Part shown: in pieces, positions 8,746 to 18,012 of the stretch | Position numbering within the stretch: position 1 is the first letter of the stretch | Layout: every line of letters begins with the position of its first letter | Assembly (NCBI RefSeq): GCF_020037475.1 | Contig: NZ_JAIQDB010000006.1 | Span: forward strand, 103,123-167,122 | Length of the DNA stretch: 64,000 nt | DNA from: Sutcliffiella deserti | Lineage (GTDB): Bacteria > Bacillota > Bacilli > Bacillales > Bacillaceae_I | Direction of reading: 5' to 3' | The notes under the pieces: model-generated | What the model was told of the DNA's origin: nothing | What the model saw: the letters and a program-made list of their open reading frames with translations, nothing else | Database searches by the model: none | Made by a program: the position numbers and the translations under genes

Positions 8746-9501
8746 ATGCTGCACTTTCAACGGAAAGGCAAGGGGGAACCACTCGTGTTGCTTCATGGTT
8801 TTCTAGGAACACACCATATCTACGACAGAGTGTTGGCTAAACTGGAACGATCATATGATGTAATCACCGTGGACTTGCCAGGTCATGGAGGGTCCCCTTT
8901 GGATCCAGACGTACATACCGTGTATCACTATGCGGAAAAAATCATTAGATTGCTACAATCTTTACATATTAATAAGTCTACGTGGGTTGGCCATTCTTTT
9001 GGAGGATATATTACCTATGCAGCCATGAAAAAATACCGGCAACATTTGCTTAGAGCCGCTGTTGTATATGCTTCACCCACTGGTGACGACCAGAAAAAGA
9101 AAGAAAATCGTGAAAAAAATGCCCTGGTCATTAAAGAAGAGGGAATTGATGCTTTTGCAGAGGCGAGAATTCCCACCTATTTTTCAGAAGAAGGTCACCC
9201 TGATGATGTTTCTTTTGCCATTAAACATGCAAAAGAAACATCGGAGGAGGGTGCCATTAAAGCTTTGTATGCCATGCGTAATCGACCAGATGTTGTCCAA
9301 CTACTGGATATTATCGACATACCGTTGCTTATTTTACGCGGTACCAAAGACCAATGGGATGGAGAATTCAAAACAAATTCACCTTCGTCCTTTGTTACAT
9401 TTGCGGACACGGAAACCTCACATATGGGGATGTTGGACGATCCAGATCAATTTTTAGTAGCGCTAGAAAAGTGGTTAAAAGAGACTTCAGGGCAATCATG
9501 A
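8746..9501 (+). CDS. Alpha/beta-fold hydrolase
   Basis: A 251-residue hydrolase of the MenH/haloperoxidase type. It has the oxyanion-hole motif LLHGFLG, nucleophile elbow GHSFGG, acid region LRGTKDQWDGE and a C-terminal SHMGMLDDPD with the catalytic His. The ATG at 8746 follows GGTGGGGGG with good spacing; an upstream ATG at 8701 is open but has no ribosome binding site. The substrate is not predictable. No operon partner is evident. Confidence 0.85.
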   Translation: MLHFQRKGKGEPLVLLHGFLGTHHIYDRVLAKLERSYDVITVDLPGHGGSPLDPDVHTVYHYAEKIIRLLQSLHINKSTWVGHSFGGYITYAAMKKYRQHLLRAAVVYASPTGDDQKKKENREKNALVIKEEGIDAFAEARIPTYFSEEGHPDDVSFAIKHAKETSEEGAIKALYAMRNRPDVVQLLDIIDIPLLILRGTKDQWDGEFKTNSPSSFVTFADTETSHMGMLDDPDQFLVALEKWLKETSGQS

Positions 9502-9584
9502 CAGCAAGTAAATGAAAATTAAAGTACATTCTCCATTCATGGGCATATGATGTTTTTATCAACCTGTGAAGGGAATGACAAAAA

Positions 9585-10496
9585 ATGTATTATGATCCAT
9601 CCCTCTATTCCTATCGAAATTACACAAATTCTAATACACCAGTGTACTACTCCGACCATGTGCAAAGAGGTCAAGAGAATCATCCTGAATTAATTGAAGC
9701 TATACTTGGAGGAGTCAAAAGAGAAGCTAGCGCCATTGAGCTTTATCGACAGTTAGCACATGTAGCGCCAAACGAAAAGCATAAAAAAGACATACTTCAA
9801 GCATTAGAAGGAAAGAACGTACTTTTTACCCAATTTAGTAATCTATATCGCGGCCTTACTGGCACTAAGCCTGTGTTCCAACTGGACAAAGTTCCATTTC
9901 ATAGTTACAGCGATGGGTTAAGTAAGGCTTATCAAGGAGAAATAGAAGGGTATCAAGAATATCAAAAAGTTTTTTTACTTACACAACTTCCACAAGTTCG
10001 AAATCTCTTTTTATGGGCTTTAACGGGTGAACAAGAGAATGCTGCGCGATTTAGTTATTTAAATCAGGAAATATCCACCCACTTGACGGATTATGGACCC
10101 GAGCCGTTTGTTGTGAATATCGAAGAGCTTACGAAGCAAAACAATTTTTTTCGTACTGCATTATGGACAGGAAGCCATTTTCAACTGACTTTGATGAGCA
10201 TCAACGTTGGAGAAGACATCGGTTTAGAAATTCATCCGACACTTGATCAATTTTTGAGGGTTGAACAAGGTCAAGGAGTAGTTCAAATGGGGGACAGCAA
10301 AGATAGATTAGATTTTCAAGAAAACGTTTATGATAATTATGCGATTATCATACCCGCGGGAAAATGGCACAACTTGACGAATACGGGAAATGAACCGCTT
10401 AAATTATACTCTATCTATGCCCCACCACAGCATCCATATGGTACGGTTCATGAAACCAAAGCAATAGCAATGGCTGCTGAAGAAGAGCACCACTAA
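9585..10496 (+). CDS. Ferritin-like / cupin fusion protein
   Basis: A 303-residue protein of two parts. Residues 30-160 look like a four-helix ferritin-like domain, with two helix pairs carrying acidic metal-type residues (KREASAIELYRQLAH and GEIEGYQEYQKVF...LTGEQENAARF). Residues 190-290 are a cupin barrel with motif 1 around EIHPTLDQFLRVEQGQG and motif 2 PAGKWHNLTN, retaining His in both. The N-terminus is Tyr/Asn-rich, as in some spore-surface proteins. The function is unknown; metal binding is likely. GAAGGG lies before the ATG. The gene stands alone between two hydrolases. Confidence 0.75.
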   Translation: MYYDPSLYSYRNYTNSNTPVYYSDHVQRGQENHPELIEAILGGVKREASAIELYRQLAHVAPNEKHKKDILQALEGKNVLFTQFSNLYRGLTGTKPVFQLDKVPFHSYSDGLSKAYQGEIEGYQEYQKVFLLTQLPQVRNLFLWALTGEQENAARFSYLNQEISTHLTDYGPEPFVVNIEELTKQNNFFRTALWTGSHFQLTLMSINVGEDIGLEIHPTLDQFLRVEQGQGVVQMGDSKDRLDFQENVYDNYAIIIPAGKWHNLTNTGNEPLKLYSIYAPPQHPYGTVHETKAIAMAAEEEHH

Positions 10497-10505
10497 GCAT
10501 CAAAG

Positions 10506-10545
10506 AGGATGAGAAAAGAAACAAGTTCAATTTTCTCGTCCTTTC
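10506..10545 (+). terminator. Hairpin after the ferritin/cupin gene
   Basis: A 12-bp stem (AGGATGAGAAAA with TTTTCTCGTCCT, one G-U) has a 13-base loop; the T tract is short, so termination strength is uncertain. Confidence 0.55.
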
Positions 10546-10619
10546 CTGTGATGGGTAAAATAAGCTTAATACTCTTTGAACAGAGAAATAAGAAGCATAC
10601 ATAAGAGGAGGAGAATGAT

Positions 10620-11498
10620 ATGTCTATAAAAGAGGGATACATCGAAGTTACTGGGGGAAATGTTTGGTACGAGTTGCATGGTGAGAGTACTAATCATACT
10701 CCGGTTATTGTGTTACACGGAGGGCCAGGGTCCTCGTTTTATTCCATGCAAGGAATTCGGATACTAGCGAAGGATCGTCCAGTTATTTTTTATGATCAGT
10801 TAGGATGCGGCAAGTCTGATCGTCCTACTGATCCTTCGTTATGGAAGCTAGATCGATTTGTCGAGGAACTGAGACAGATTCGAGATGCGCTCTCTCTTAA
10901 GGATTTCCATATTCTTGGCCACTCATGGGGAACAACGCTTGCGGCGGCCTATTATTTATCCCATCCCCAAGGCGTAAAGAGTGTTATCTTTTCCAGTCCT
11001 TGCCTAAGCGCTCCATTATGGGCAGAAGACCAGAAGGAAAATCGCTTACAGCTACCACTTGAAGTGCAAAAAAAGTTAAAAACCAATGAAGAGAATGGCA
11101 CAACGAAGTCGGATGAATACAAAGAAGCTACGAAAATATTTAATAAGCATTTTGTCTGCAGATTGGATCCTTATCCTGAGTTCCTTAAAAAAGGAGCCCA
11201 CTATAGAAATCCTGAAGTGTACAATATTATGTGGGGCCCATCTGAATTTCATGTGACTGGAAACTTAAGGGATTTTGATTGTACTTCCCGGCTAAAAGAC
11301 TTTGAGGTTCCAACTTTGTATACATGTGGTCGATACGATGAAGCCACACCAAAATCAACAATGTTCTTCCGTTCATTAACACCGAATGGAAAATCTCATG
11401 TGTTTGAAAATAGTGCACATATGCCTTATTTAGAAGAGCCTGAAGAGTATATAAGAGTGATTGGGGAATTTTTAAGGGAAGTTGATTCTAATGATTAA
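10620..11498 (+). CDS. Proline iminopeptidase-family alpha/beta hydrolase
   Basis: S33-type serine peptidase/hydrolase of 292 residues. The diagnostic HGGPG oxyanion motif, YDQLGCGKSDRP, the nucleophile elbow GHSWGTTLA, the acid in CGRYDEATP and the His in SAHMPYLEEPE are all intact. Such enzymes remove N-terminal proline, but several act on amides or esters, so the substrate is open. There is no signal peptide, which suggests a cytosolic enzyme. AGAGGAGGAG precedes the ATG. Confidence 0.9.
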   Translation: MSIKEGYIEVTGGNVWYELHGESTNHTPVIVLHGGPGSSFYSMQGIRILAKDRPVIFYDQLGCGKSDRPTDPSLWKLDRFVEELRQIRDALSLKDFHILGHSWGTTLAAAYYLSHPQGVKSVIFSSPCLSAPLWAEDQKENRLQLPLEVQKKLKTNEENGTTKSDEYKEATKIFNKHFVCRLDPYPEFLKKGAHYRNPEVYNIMWGPSEFHVTGNLRDFDCTSRLKDFEVPTLYTCGRYDEATPKSTMFFRSLTPNGKSHVFENSAHMPYLEEPEEYIRVIGEFLREVDSND

Positions 11499-11657
11499 AA
11501 AATAGATATACATAAAAAAACATAGAAACAATCTATGAAGGGGAATTCATACTTAAATGAGTTAAGTAAAAAATAAAAAAAAATGTTGTTAAGACAGTAA
11601 AAGCATTAAATTACTAGTGCGCTAAAGTATTTAGCAATAAAAGAAAAGGGTGATACT

Positions 11658-13133
11658 ATGACCAATAGTGATGGAATAATAAACTCTGGATGGAACTTAG
11701 ACCACAGTTATGCACGTTTGCCGAAAATTTTCTTTTCTACCCTTGAGCCAAATCCTGTTCGCTCACCTGCGATAGTTAAATTAAATTCTTCGTTGGCATT
11801 ATCTTTAGGTTTAAACGGTAAAACGCTCCAAACAGAAGAAGGTGTAGAAATCCTCGCGGGAAACAAGGTTCCTGAAGAGGCGTTGCTACTAGCCCAAGCA
11901 TATGCTGGTCACCAGTTCGGACACTTTAATAGGTTAGGGGACGGCCGCGCAATGCTGCTTGGTGAACAGCTTACCCCACAAGGCGAGCGAATGGACATCC
12001 AATATAAGGGTTCGGGAAGAACACCATATTCTCGTGGTGGTGATGGACGAGCAGGGCTTGGGCCGATGCTAAGAGAATACATCATAAGTGAAGCAATGCA
12101 CTCACTAGGCATTCCTACTACACGAAGCTTGGCTGTGGTGACGACCGGGGAGACAATTATCAGGGAAGAGAATCAACCTGGCGCCATTTTGACGAGAGTT
12201 GCTTCTAGTCACTTGAGGGTAGGAACTTTCCAATATGCAGCACAATGGGCCTCAGAGGAAGAGCTGCGGGCGCTAGCAGATTATGCGATAGACCGTCACT
12301 ATCCGGATGCAAAAGCACAGGAAAACCCCTACCTCTTTTTGCTTCAGGAAGTGATCAAACGCCAAGCTGAACTGATTGCAAAGTGGCAGCTTATTGGCTT
12401 TATTCATGGTGTGATGAACACTGACAATATGACCATTAGCGGAGAAACAATTGATTATGGTCCTTGCGCCTTTATGGATGTGTATGATCCTGCAACAGTA
12501 TTCAGTTCCATTGACCGGGAAGGACGATACGCCTATGGCAATCAACCATATATCGGCGGGTGGAATCTAGCAAGATTTGCAGAAAGCTTAGTGCCGTTAT
12601 TACACGACACTCAGGAGAAGGCGGTCGAAATGGCTCAAGATGCCCTTTCAGATTATTCAAGATTATATAAATCAAGTTGGCTCAAAGGGATGAGAGCAAA
12701 ACTCGGTCTAATTAACGAAGAGGAGCAGGATGAAGCTCTTATCCAAGATTTACTCGGAATGATGAAAAAGTATGGTGCAGACTATACCAATACCTTCCGC
12801 TGGTTGAGTTTTGACAAGCAAAAGAAATCAGTTCTATTTGGCACAGAAGAATTCACAAAGTGGTTTGAACAGTGGCAGGCAAGGCTAGGGAGGCAGGAGA
12901 ATTCCCAAGCGTCTTCCAAGCAGTTGATGCAAAATAGCAACCCTGCTGTTATCCCTCGAAATCACTTAGTGGAAGAGGCATTAGATGCAGCTGTTGAAGA
13001 GGGCGATTACAGTGTGATGGAGAGTCTGCTTGATGTTCTTTCAAAACCTTACGCGCACGAACTGGACGAAGGGAAATACTGCTCCGAGCCACCAGATTCC
13101 AATCGACCGTATCAGACCTATTGTGGTACATGA
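11658..13133 (+). CDS. selO: Protein adenylyltransferase SelO (YdiU/UPF0061)
   Basis: Pseudokinase-fold enzyme that transfers AMP from ATP to protein hydroxyls, linked to redox homeostasis in characterised members. The 491-residue chain shows the family segments [32 protein letters not shown], the GVMNTDNM catalytic-loop equivalent and DYGPCAFMD. The C-terminus is YQTYCGT: a conserved Cys occupies the position of the selenocysteine found in eukaryotic SelO. GTTCCGAA-type hairpins follow the gene. The gene is monocistronic, with AAAGGGTG before the ATG. Confidence 0.95.
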   Translation: MTNSDGIINSGWNLDHSYARLPKIFFSTLEPNPVRSPAIVKLNSSLALSLGLNGKTLQTEEGVEILAGNKVPEEALLLAQAYAGHQFGHFNRLGDGRAMLLGEQLTPQGERMDIQYKGSGRTPYSRGGDGRAGLGPMLREYIISEAMHSLGIPTTRSLAVVTTGETIIREENQPGAILTRVASSHLRVGTFQYAAQWASEEELRALADYAIDRHYPDAKAQENPYLFLLQEVIKRQAELIAKWQLIGFIHGVMNTDNMTISGETIDYGPCAFMDVYDPATVFSSIDREGRYAYGNQPYIGGWNLARFAESLVPLLHDTQEKAVEMAQDALSDYSRLYKSSWLKGMRAKLGLINEEEQDEALIQDLLGMMKKYGADYTNTFRWLSFDKQKKSVLFGTEEFTKWFEQWQARLGRQENSQASSKQLMQNSNPAVIPRNHLVEEALDAAVEEGDYSVMESLLDVLSKPYAHELDEGKYCSEPPDSNRPYQTYCGT

Positions 13134-13180
13134 GAGATTTCCATCCCTATATTAGGGGTTACAGGCATTGTTTGAATACC

Positions 13181-13214
13181 AAAAAGTTCGGAGCGCAAAC
13201 CTTCCGAACTTTTT
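13181..13214 (+). terminator. Terminator of selO
   Basis: A perfect 12-bp stem (13181-13192 with 13203-13214, AAAAAGTTCGGA arms) ends in T5. Confidence 0.85.
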
Positions 13215-13289
13215 CATGTTGCGTTTAGTGGTGTGCGTCAAACTGAATGCGTTTCCATAGTTTTGTAAAAAAGCCTGCCTTGAAGGAAA

Positions 13290-13565
13290 TTATCTTCTTT
13301 CAAGTTCTCTTCCATTGAACAGAATGATGATGTTAGGTTGTTGTTCTTTTTTCACTAAGCGACTCTGAAAAAAATAGATAGAAAGAAAATAGAGGACAGC
13401 TATTCCATTTAAGGACAATTGGGTTTCCAACAGCCTTTGGGGAGAAACAAAACCACTAAAGAAAAATGATAACACCCATAATGCAGCTAACATGATGAGG
13501 CCGATTGAGTATAATCTCAACTCAATCTTTTCGTGCTGTTGACTGTTTCTAGCTTGTTTATTCAT
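13290..13565 (-). CDS. Small membrane protein, 91 aa, unknown function
   Basis: A basic N-terminus (MNKQARNSQQHEKIELRL) is followed by two predicted transmembrane helices (about residues 20-38 and 50-68) and a charged tail ending RELERR. ATG 13565 follows AAGGAG at 11 bases; an upstream in-frame ATG at 13589 would place the AAGGAG inside the coding region. No family is recognised. The gene is convergent with selO. Confidence 0.65.
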   Translation of the reverse strand: MNKQARNSQQHEKIELRLYSIGLIMLAALWVLSFFFSGFVSPQRLLETQLSLNGIAVLYFLSIYFFQSRLVKKEQQPNIIILFNGRELERR

Positions 13566-13807
13566 GATGTACACACTCCTTAGGTTCACCCTAAAAGAAA
13601 TGATTTCGTAAAAGGGTATGTATAGTGGACGGTATTAAGAACTAGGGGGCTTTATCAAGTTTTTATAAAATGTGCTAACACTAGTGAAGTTCTAAAGCTG
13701 TTTGTCCGAAAGATGTACCTTTTCAAAAATGGAAGTAAAATAGAGTTATAGTAATAGGTAACTATAATTGTAATCTGTAGCAATACGCAAGGATAGGAGT
13801 GTCCTAT

Positions 13808-13900
13808 ATGTTTTGGAAAAAGAAAGAAGTCGACGCAAAAGTCAAAGAGAGCCAAAAGAACAGCATGGATGAAAGATTTGGAGAAAATGGAAGTACTTAA
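13808..13900 (+). CDS. Short ORF or frameshifted N-terminus of the DUF1232 protein
   Basis: This 30-codon frame (MFWKKKEVDAKVKESQKN...) has the only good start signals in the area: AGGAG eight bases before an ATG. It overlaps the start of the DUF1232 frame in another register. It may be the true N-terminal part of that protein, separated by a one-base frameshift, or a short leader ORF that couples translation. Confidence 0.45.
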   Translation: MFWKKKEVDAKVKESQKNSMDERFGENGST

Positions 13901-14297
13901 TGAAGAAGTAAAATATAAGGCAATTGAATATTTGAGGGATAAGAATAAATTAAAACATTTGATTAAAAGAGCAGAAGTTAAAGTGGATAACAAAGAGGCC
14001 AGTAAAGGATTTGTGCAAGATACATGGGATAACCTTAAAACGATGATGGAACTTATCAAAGCATATATTAAAGGAGATTACAGAAATATTCCTTATGGTT
14101 CTCTTGTGCTAATTGTAGGAGCAATAATTTATTTTGTTATGCCTATAGATGCAGTACCTGATGTCTTATTCGCATTAGGTTTTACGGATGATGCAGCTGT
14201 AATAGCACTGACTTTAAGAAAAGTGAAGAAAGATCTTGATAAGTTTGCTGCTTGGAAAGGTGAGCTTGAAAAGAAGGATATGGATGGTAAGGTGTAG
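13869..14297 (+). CDS. DUF1232 (YkvA-family) membrane protein
   Basis: The DUF1232 signature is clear in the second half: GDYRNIPYGSLVLIVGAIIYFVMPID, then AVPDVLFALGFTDDAAVIAL. One hydrophobic segment, about residues 78-96, can span the membrane. The first 70 residues are charged and helical. The family's role is unknown. No proper ribosome binding site precedes ATG 13869, whereas the overlapping frame from 13808 has one, so the real protein may begin at 13808 with a frameshift near 13870-13895 or be translated by coupling. Confidence 0.75.
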   Translation: MKDLEKMEVLNEEVKYKAIEYLRDKNKLKHLIKRAEVKVDNKEASKGFVQDTWDNLKTMMELIKAYIKGDYRNIPYGSLVLIVGAIIYFVMPIDAVPDVLFALGFTDDAAVIALTLRKVKKDLDKFAAWKGELEKKDMDGKV

Positions 14298-14321
14298 ATG
14301 AAGCTAGTATAAAGGAAACTG

Positions 14322-14444
14322 ATGTTTAAGTTCAAAACAATTGGCCAGGTTGTGGACTCTGTGAAAACAAGAAACTTTTTAATTGTAGAATCGTATAAAG
14401 GTAAAGATATAGATATTGGAGATGGTAGATATCGATTCAATTGA
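14322..14444 (+). CDS. Possible 40-aa protein overlapping the next gene
   Basis: The frame MFKFKTIGQVVDSV...GDGRYRFN follows AAAGGAAA and ends 20 bases inside the metallopeptidase gene. Alternating hydrophobic and charged residues suggest a small beta-rich fold. It could be a real small protein or a leader that couples translation of the downstream gene, which lacks its own spaced ribosome binding site. Confidence 0.4.
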   Translation: MFKFKTIGQVVDSVKTRNFLIVESYKGKDIDIGDGRYRFN

Positions 14445-15267
14445 AGTTATAAATTTAATCCCGAAATTTTTAAAGTTTTATGAAAAGGCAAATGTTGATG
14501 GTTTAACTCAAGGTGAAAGATGGACTTTGTGGGAGAAACATTATAATTTCGGTGCAATACCACCAGGTGAAGAAGGAAGAAAATTAGCGAGATCCTTGCT
14601 TGATAAAGCATGGTATAAATACCTAGAAAATATAGAACTCATAAGAACTTGGAAACCAAATCAGGAAAGAGTAGCAGAATGTCTAACAGAAGTGAAAGCG
14701 CTATTAGGCTACAGTGAAAGTATAAACTTTGTCGTTGTTTATTTTGTAGGTGCTTTTGAAAAGAATCCATTTGTCGCACCATATGACGAGAAAAGATTGG
14801 CTCTTTGTTTACCTATTGAAAATGGAAATTCAGCTATTTTACTTGCACACGAGCTTACCCATATAGTTCATTCGAAAACAGCAGATATTACAGCAGGATG
14901 GGAACGAACGATAGCTTGTACAATACTACAAGAGGGCTTGGCAACCCAAGCTAGTAAGTTTTTAGTACCTGGAGAACCAGAAGAAGTGTATATAGAATAT
15001 AGTGAAAATTGGTTAAAATCCTGTAAGCACAATAAAAAAGAAATCATTAGCGGTATTTATCCTTTTTTGAACAATTCTTCTTCGGAGATTGTTTATAAAT
15101 TTACTATGGGAAAAGGAACAACAAACCATGAAAGAGAAGCCTATTTCATTGGATGGGAAGTTGTGGGAGACCTTATCAGAAAAGGCATTTCTTATGAAGA
15201 ACTCGCAATGATTAAAGAAAAAGATATGCCAGAATATATTAGGTGCATTCTAAATAAAGAAATATAA
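14422..15267 (+). CDS. Putative HExxH zinc metallopeptidase
   Basis: A 281-residue protein with the zinc-peptidase motif HELTH (His143, Glu144, His147) and a downstream QEGLATQ segment (Glu171) that fits the third ligand of gluzincins, as in DUF2268-like predicted Zn proteases. There is no signal peptide or membrane helix, so it is probably cytosolic. The start is weakly supported: ATG 14422 or TTG 14416, with GGAG directly adjacent; translation may be coupled to the small frame at 14322. The substrate is unknown. Confidence 0.7.
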   Translation: MVDIDSIEVINLIPKFLKFYEKANVDGLTQGERWTLWEKHYNFGAIPPGEEGRKLARSLLDKAWYKYLENIELIRTWKPNQERVAECLTEVKALLGYSESINFVVVYFVGAFEKNPFVAPYDEKRLALCLPIENGNSAILLAHELTHIVHSKTADITAGWERTIACTILQEGLATQASKFLVPGEPEEVYIEYSENWLKSCKHNKKEIISGIYPFLNNSSSEIVYKFTMGKGTTNHEREAYFIGWEVVGDLIRKGISYEELAMIKEKDMPEYIRCILNKEI

Positions 15268-15292
15268 AAACATTTAGTTTCTCAATTAAAAC

Positions 15293-15332
15293 AAGAAGGT
15301 TCTTTCCTTTTCAAGTGAAAGAGCCTTCTTGG
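15293..15332. terminator. Terminator between convergent genes
   Basis: A 14-bp stem (AAGAAGGTTCTTTC with GAAAGAGCCTTCTT, one G-U) with a 10-base loop. It serves the metallopeptidase gene and perhaps the minus-strand MFS gene. Confidence 0.7.
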
Positions 15333-15404
15333 TATTCCATATCTTATCTCTATCCATCGGTTATACATCAGATGGATGATTTGAATGATAAGAAATATTT
15401 TGAA

Positions 15405-16568
15405 TCATACTTGGATATCTTGTTTCTTTATAATGAGAGTATAATAGAAATAGATGAATAAGGATCCCAATAAAGCTGAATAGGCTAAGATTCGATATAA
15501 AACAAAGCTATTAAAGTATTCAATGATGGCACCACCTGCAAGAGAGCCAATCATTCCAGCTAAACCAAAGACAATCGTGATAAAAAAGACATGTCCCGTT
15601 GCCTGTAGCTCTTTCGGAAGGATTTTTGTTACATACTGAAAGGCGGCTAAATAGAACAACCCGAAGGAAACGCCGTGTAACAGCTGCAAGTACAAAATCA
15701 TTTCGGGAGTGGTGATGACGGACATAAGAAACCAACGAAGTGCATAAAGTAGGCCGGATAATCCAATGAAAATAAATTCATGAAGCTTACGGAACCAGAG
15801 CCAACTTGTAGCGAGAAAAAGGACTTCTACCATGATACCGATAAAAGTAGCCAATCCGATTAAAGACTCCTGGCCTCCGAGTTCTACAATATGTATCCCT
15901 AAGTAGTTATCATTAGTGCGATGAGTGACAGAGATGAATACAGCTATTAATAGAAATACACTTAACTTAGGATCCATCCCCATTTTCACTGCGTCCATGA
16001 GGGTCACTTGCTTTTTAGAGGTCTGAACGTCGGTAATTTTCAAACTGATAAGAAAGGTAAAGAAACCAAAAAATAAAAAGGGATAAAGAATATTTTGAAT
16101 CCCGATTATGGCAAATAGATAACCACTTATTAGAGCAGTCAATCCAAATCCAAAGGCGCCCCATAACCGTATGGAGCCGAATGTTCTGCCTTCTTCTGTT
16201 GCTGTCTTAAGTGCTAAGCTTTCTCCTAATGGGTTTAGAGGAGAGAGAAAACAAAAGAACAAAAACATGAAGATAACAAATGCAATAAAAGATTGAACTT
16301 GAAATAAAACCATGCTTATGACAATGGAACCGATCAAACACATAATAAGAACTTTCTTTGTGGATCTCCATCTGTCACTCATAAACCCCCAAAAAGGCTG
16401 GGTTAAAATCGCGGCCAATGGGCCAATTGCAAGGATCAAACCTATCTGGGAAGTAGGTAAACCAATATCCCTAAAGTACACAGGCAAATAATTGCCAATG
16501 ATGGTAGTAGTTGAAAAACTAAAAAACAGGAAAATCATTAATGTAAAACTTTTATTTCTTCTAAACAT
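15405..16568 (-). CDS. MFS transporter (HcaT/LacY-like)
   Basis: A 387-residue integral membrane protein with 12 predicted helices. The loop 2-3 motif GFMSDRWRSTKKVL is the MFS motif A, and the N-terminal NYLPVYFRDIGLPTSQIGL segment resembles the PPP/oligosaccharide-H+ symporter branch (HcaT, LacY relatives). The substrate is unknown. AAGGGG lies before the ATG. It ends near the metallopeptidase terminator and is divergent from a second MFS gene 120 bases away. Confidence 0.88.
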   Translation of the reverse strand: MFRRNKSFTLMIFLFFSFSTTTIIGNYLPVYFRDIGLPTSQIGLILAIGPLAAILTQPFWGFMSDRWRSTKKVLIMCLIGSIVISMVLFQVQSFIAFVIFMFLFFCFLSPLNPLGESLALKTATEEGRTFGSIRLWGAFGFGLTALISGYLFAIIGIQNILYPFLFFGFFTFLISLKITDVQTSKKQVTLMDAVKMGMDPKLSVFLLIAVFISVTHRTNDNYLGIHIVELGGQESLIGLATFIGIMVEVLFLATSWLWFRKLHEFIFIGLSGLLYALRWFLMSVITTPEMILYLQLLHGVSFGLFYLAAFQYVTKILPKELQATGHVFFITIVFGLAGMIGSLAGGAIIEYFNSFVLYRILAYSALLGSLFIYFYYTLIIKKQDIQV

Positions 16569-16640
16569 ACATAGCCCCTTATCTTTGAAAATAATGCATT
16601 AAAAAACTACTAAATGCTATCTTAGCATGAGGCAGGGGAA

Positions 16641-16674
16641 TGGAACAACAAAAGGGACAGGTCCCCGTGTTCCA
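16641..16674. repeat. GGGACAGGTCCCC dispersed repeat, copy 4
   Basis: GGAACA, then GGGACAGGTCCCC, then GTGTTCC: nested complementary half-sites make a full hairpin. It sits 18 bases before the start of the MFS gene at 16692 and just upstream of its ribosome binding site. Confidence 0.65.
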
Positions 16675-16691
16675 GTCTGAAAGGAGCACCT

Positions 16692-17906
16692 ATGAAAACT
16701 CGGAAACTCTCATCACACAATATTCGCGTCATGTTTTGGATCCGCTTTTTTGGAACCATCAATTTCCTTGCCCCAGTGTTAACGCTTTTCTACTTTTCTA
16801 GGGGACTTGAAGCCTCTCACATCCTTTTATTACAACTTTTCTGGAGTGGAGCTGTTCTGCTTGGAGAGATACCGGGGGGAGTGGTTGCAGATCGATTCGG
16901 TGCGAAAGCATCTTTTCTGATAGGAGTTATCGTCAAGATTATTAGTCTAGGCTTGTTGGTTTTCGCCTTTGAACCTTGGATGTTTTTCTTATTCAGCGCG
17001 TTAAATGGCTTTGCTGTCACCTTTTTTTCTGGAGCGGACGAAGCGCTAATCTATGAATCACTTAAAGAAGACAATGACCACCATCGAATGGACCGTGCGA
17101 TGGGGAAAATTCAATCGGCAGGATTTATTTCCATGATTCTTGCTGTACTATTTGGTGCTTATTTGGCAAAAGATCTACAAGATGAACAGTTTGTTTTACT
17201 AATCGTTCTTGGATTGGCATTCCACCTCTTTGAATTGCTTCTAATCTTCTTGGTTAGAAACCCGAGGAGTAGCGGGTCCTACCGGGACAATCCTTTCACT
17301 CAAGTAGCTGATGGAATCAAGGCAATTCGGAAAGCGCCGACGTTATTGCTTTTATTTGTTAATTTTACCTTCGTTTTTATTGCAGCAGACTCTGTCTATG
17401 AAGCCTTCAACCAACCAGTATTCATTAATGCCGGTTTACCTGTTGTTATGATTGGAGTGTTGTATGCACTTGCGGCGATAGGTGGATTTATAGCTTCTCA
17501 ATCAGTGGGATGGTTTACCAGTAGGTTGCCGAGAAATTTACTAATGGCTGTGACCGGTGGTTTGGCTGCGCTTGGTCTTTTTCTGTCAGCGGTGTTCGGT
17601 GAATCATTATGGGTAGTGATTGGTGCATTTTTTGTTTTGAGGCTCGGCCAGGCGATAAGAGGCCCCATCTATTCTCAACTGAAAAATGACCAGATTCCTT
17701 CTAATGTCAGGGCTACTACCTTATCATTAATTTCGGTACTTGATTCGGCATTTGATCTTTTACTTTTTGGACTTCTCTCGATTGTCGCCGTTAAAGGTGT
17801 GAGTGGCATCTTGCTAGCAAGCAGTTTTATTGCATTGATTGGGACACTTACCCCGTTGAAAATGAAGGCAGGCGTGAAAGCCGAAGCGAAGAATCGAACG
17901 GCCTAA
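16692..17906 (+). CDS. MFS transporter, drug-efflux type
   Basis: A 404-residue protein with 12 predicted helices. Motif A in loop 2-3 is GGVVADRFGAKASFLIG; the central loop carries FTQVADGIKAIRKAPTL. This pattern is that of MFS efflux proteins with unknown substrates. AAAGGAG precedes the ATG at good spacing. The GGGACAGGTCCCC hairpin lies in the short leader and could influence transcription or translation. It is divergent from the MFS gene at 15405. Confidence 0.88.
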   Translation: MKTRKLSSHNIRVMFWIRFFGTINFLAPVLTLFYFSRGLEASHILLLQLFWSGAVLLGEIPGGVVADRFGAKASFLIGVIVKIISLGLLVFAFEPWMFFLFSALNGFAVTFFSGADEALIYESLKEDNDHHRMDRAMGKIQSAGFISMILAVLFGAYLAKDLQDEQFVLLIVLGLAFHLFELLLIFLVRNPRSSGSYRDNPFTQVADGIKAIRKAPTLLLLFVNFTFVFIAADSVYEAFNQPVFINAGLPVVMIGVLYALAAIGGFIASQSVGWFTSRLPRNLLMAVTGGLAALGLFLSAVFGESLWVVIGAFFVLRLGQAIRGPIYSQLKNDQIPSNVRATTLSLISVLDSAFDLLLFGLLSIVAVKGVSGILLASSFIALIGTLTPLKMKAGVKAEAKNRTA

Positions 17907-18012
17907 ACCTAAAAGTTTATTCCTGCCAGATTAATTGTTATATTTAAATTACTATCTGAAGTAAATTAACTCATCTATTTTTAACTATAGAGCAGAATTG
18001 GAGTAGGGTATT

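Noticed and set aside
11658..13133. SelO as a selenoprotein
   Set aside because: The C-terminal position is a Cys codon (YCGT), and no SECIS-like structure or TGA is present.
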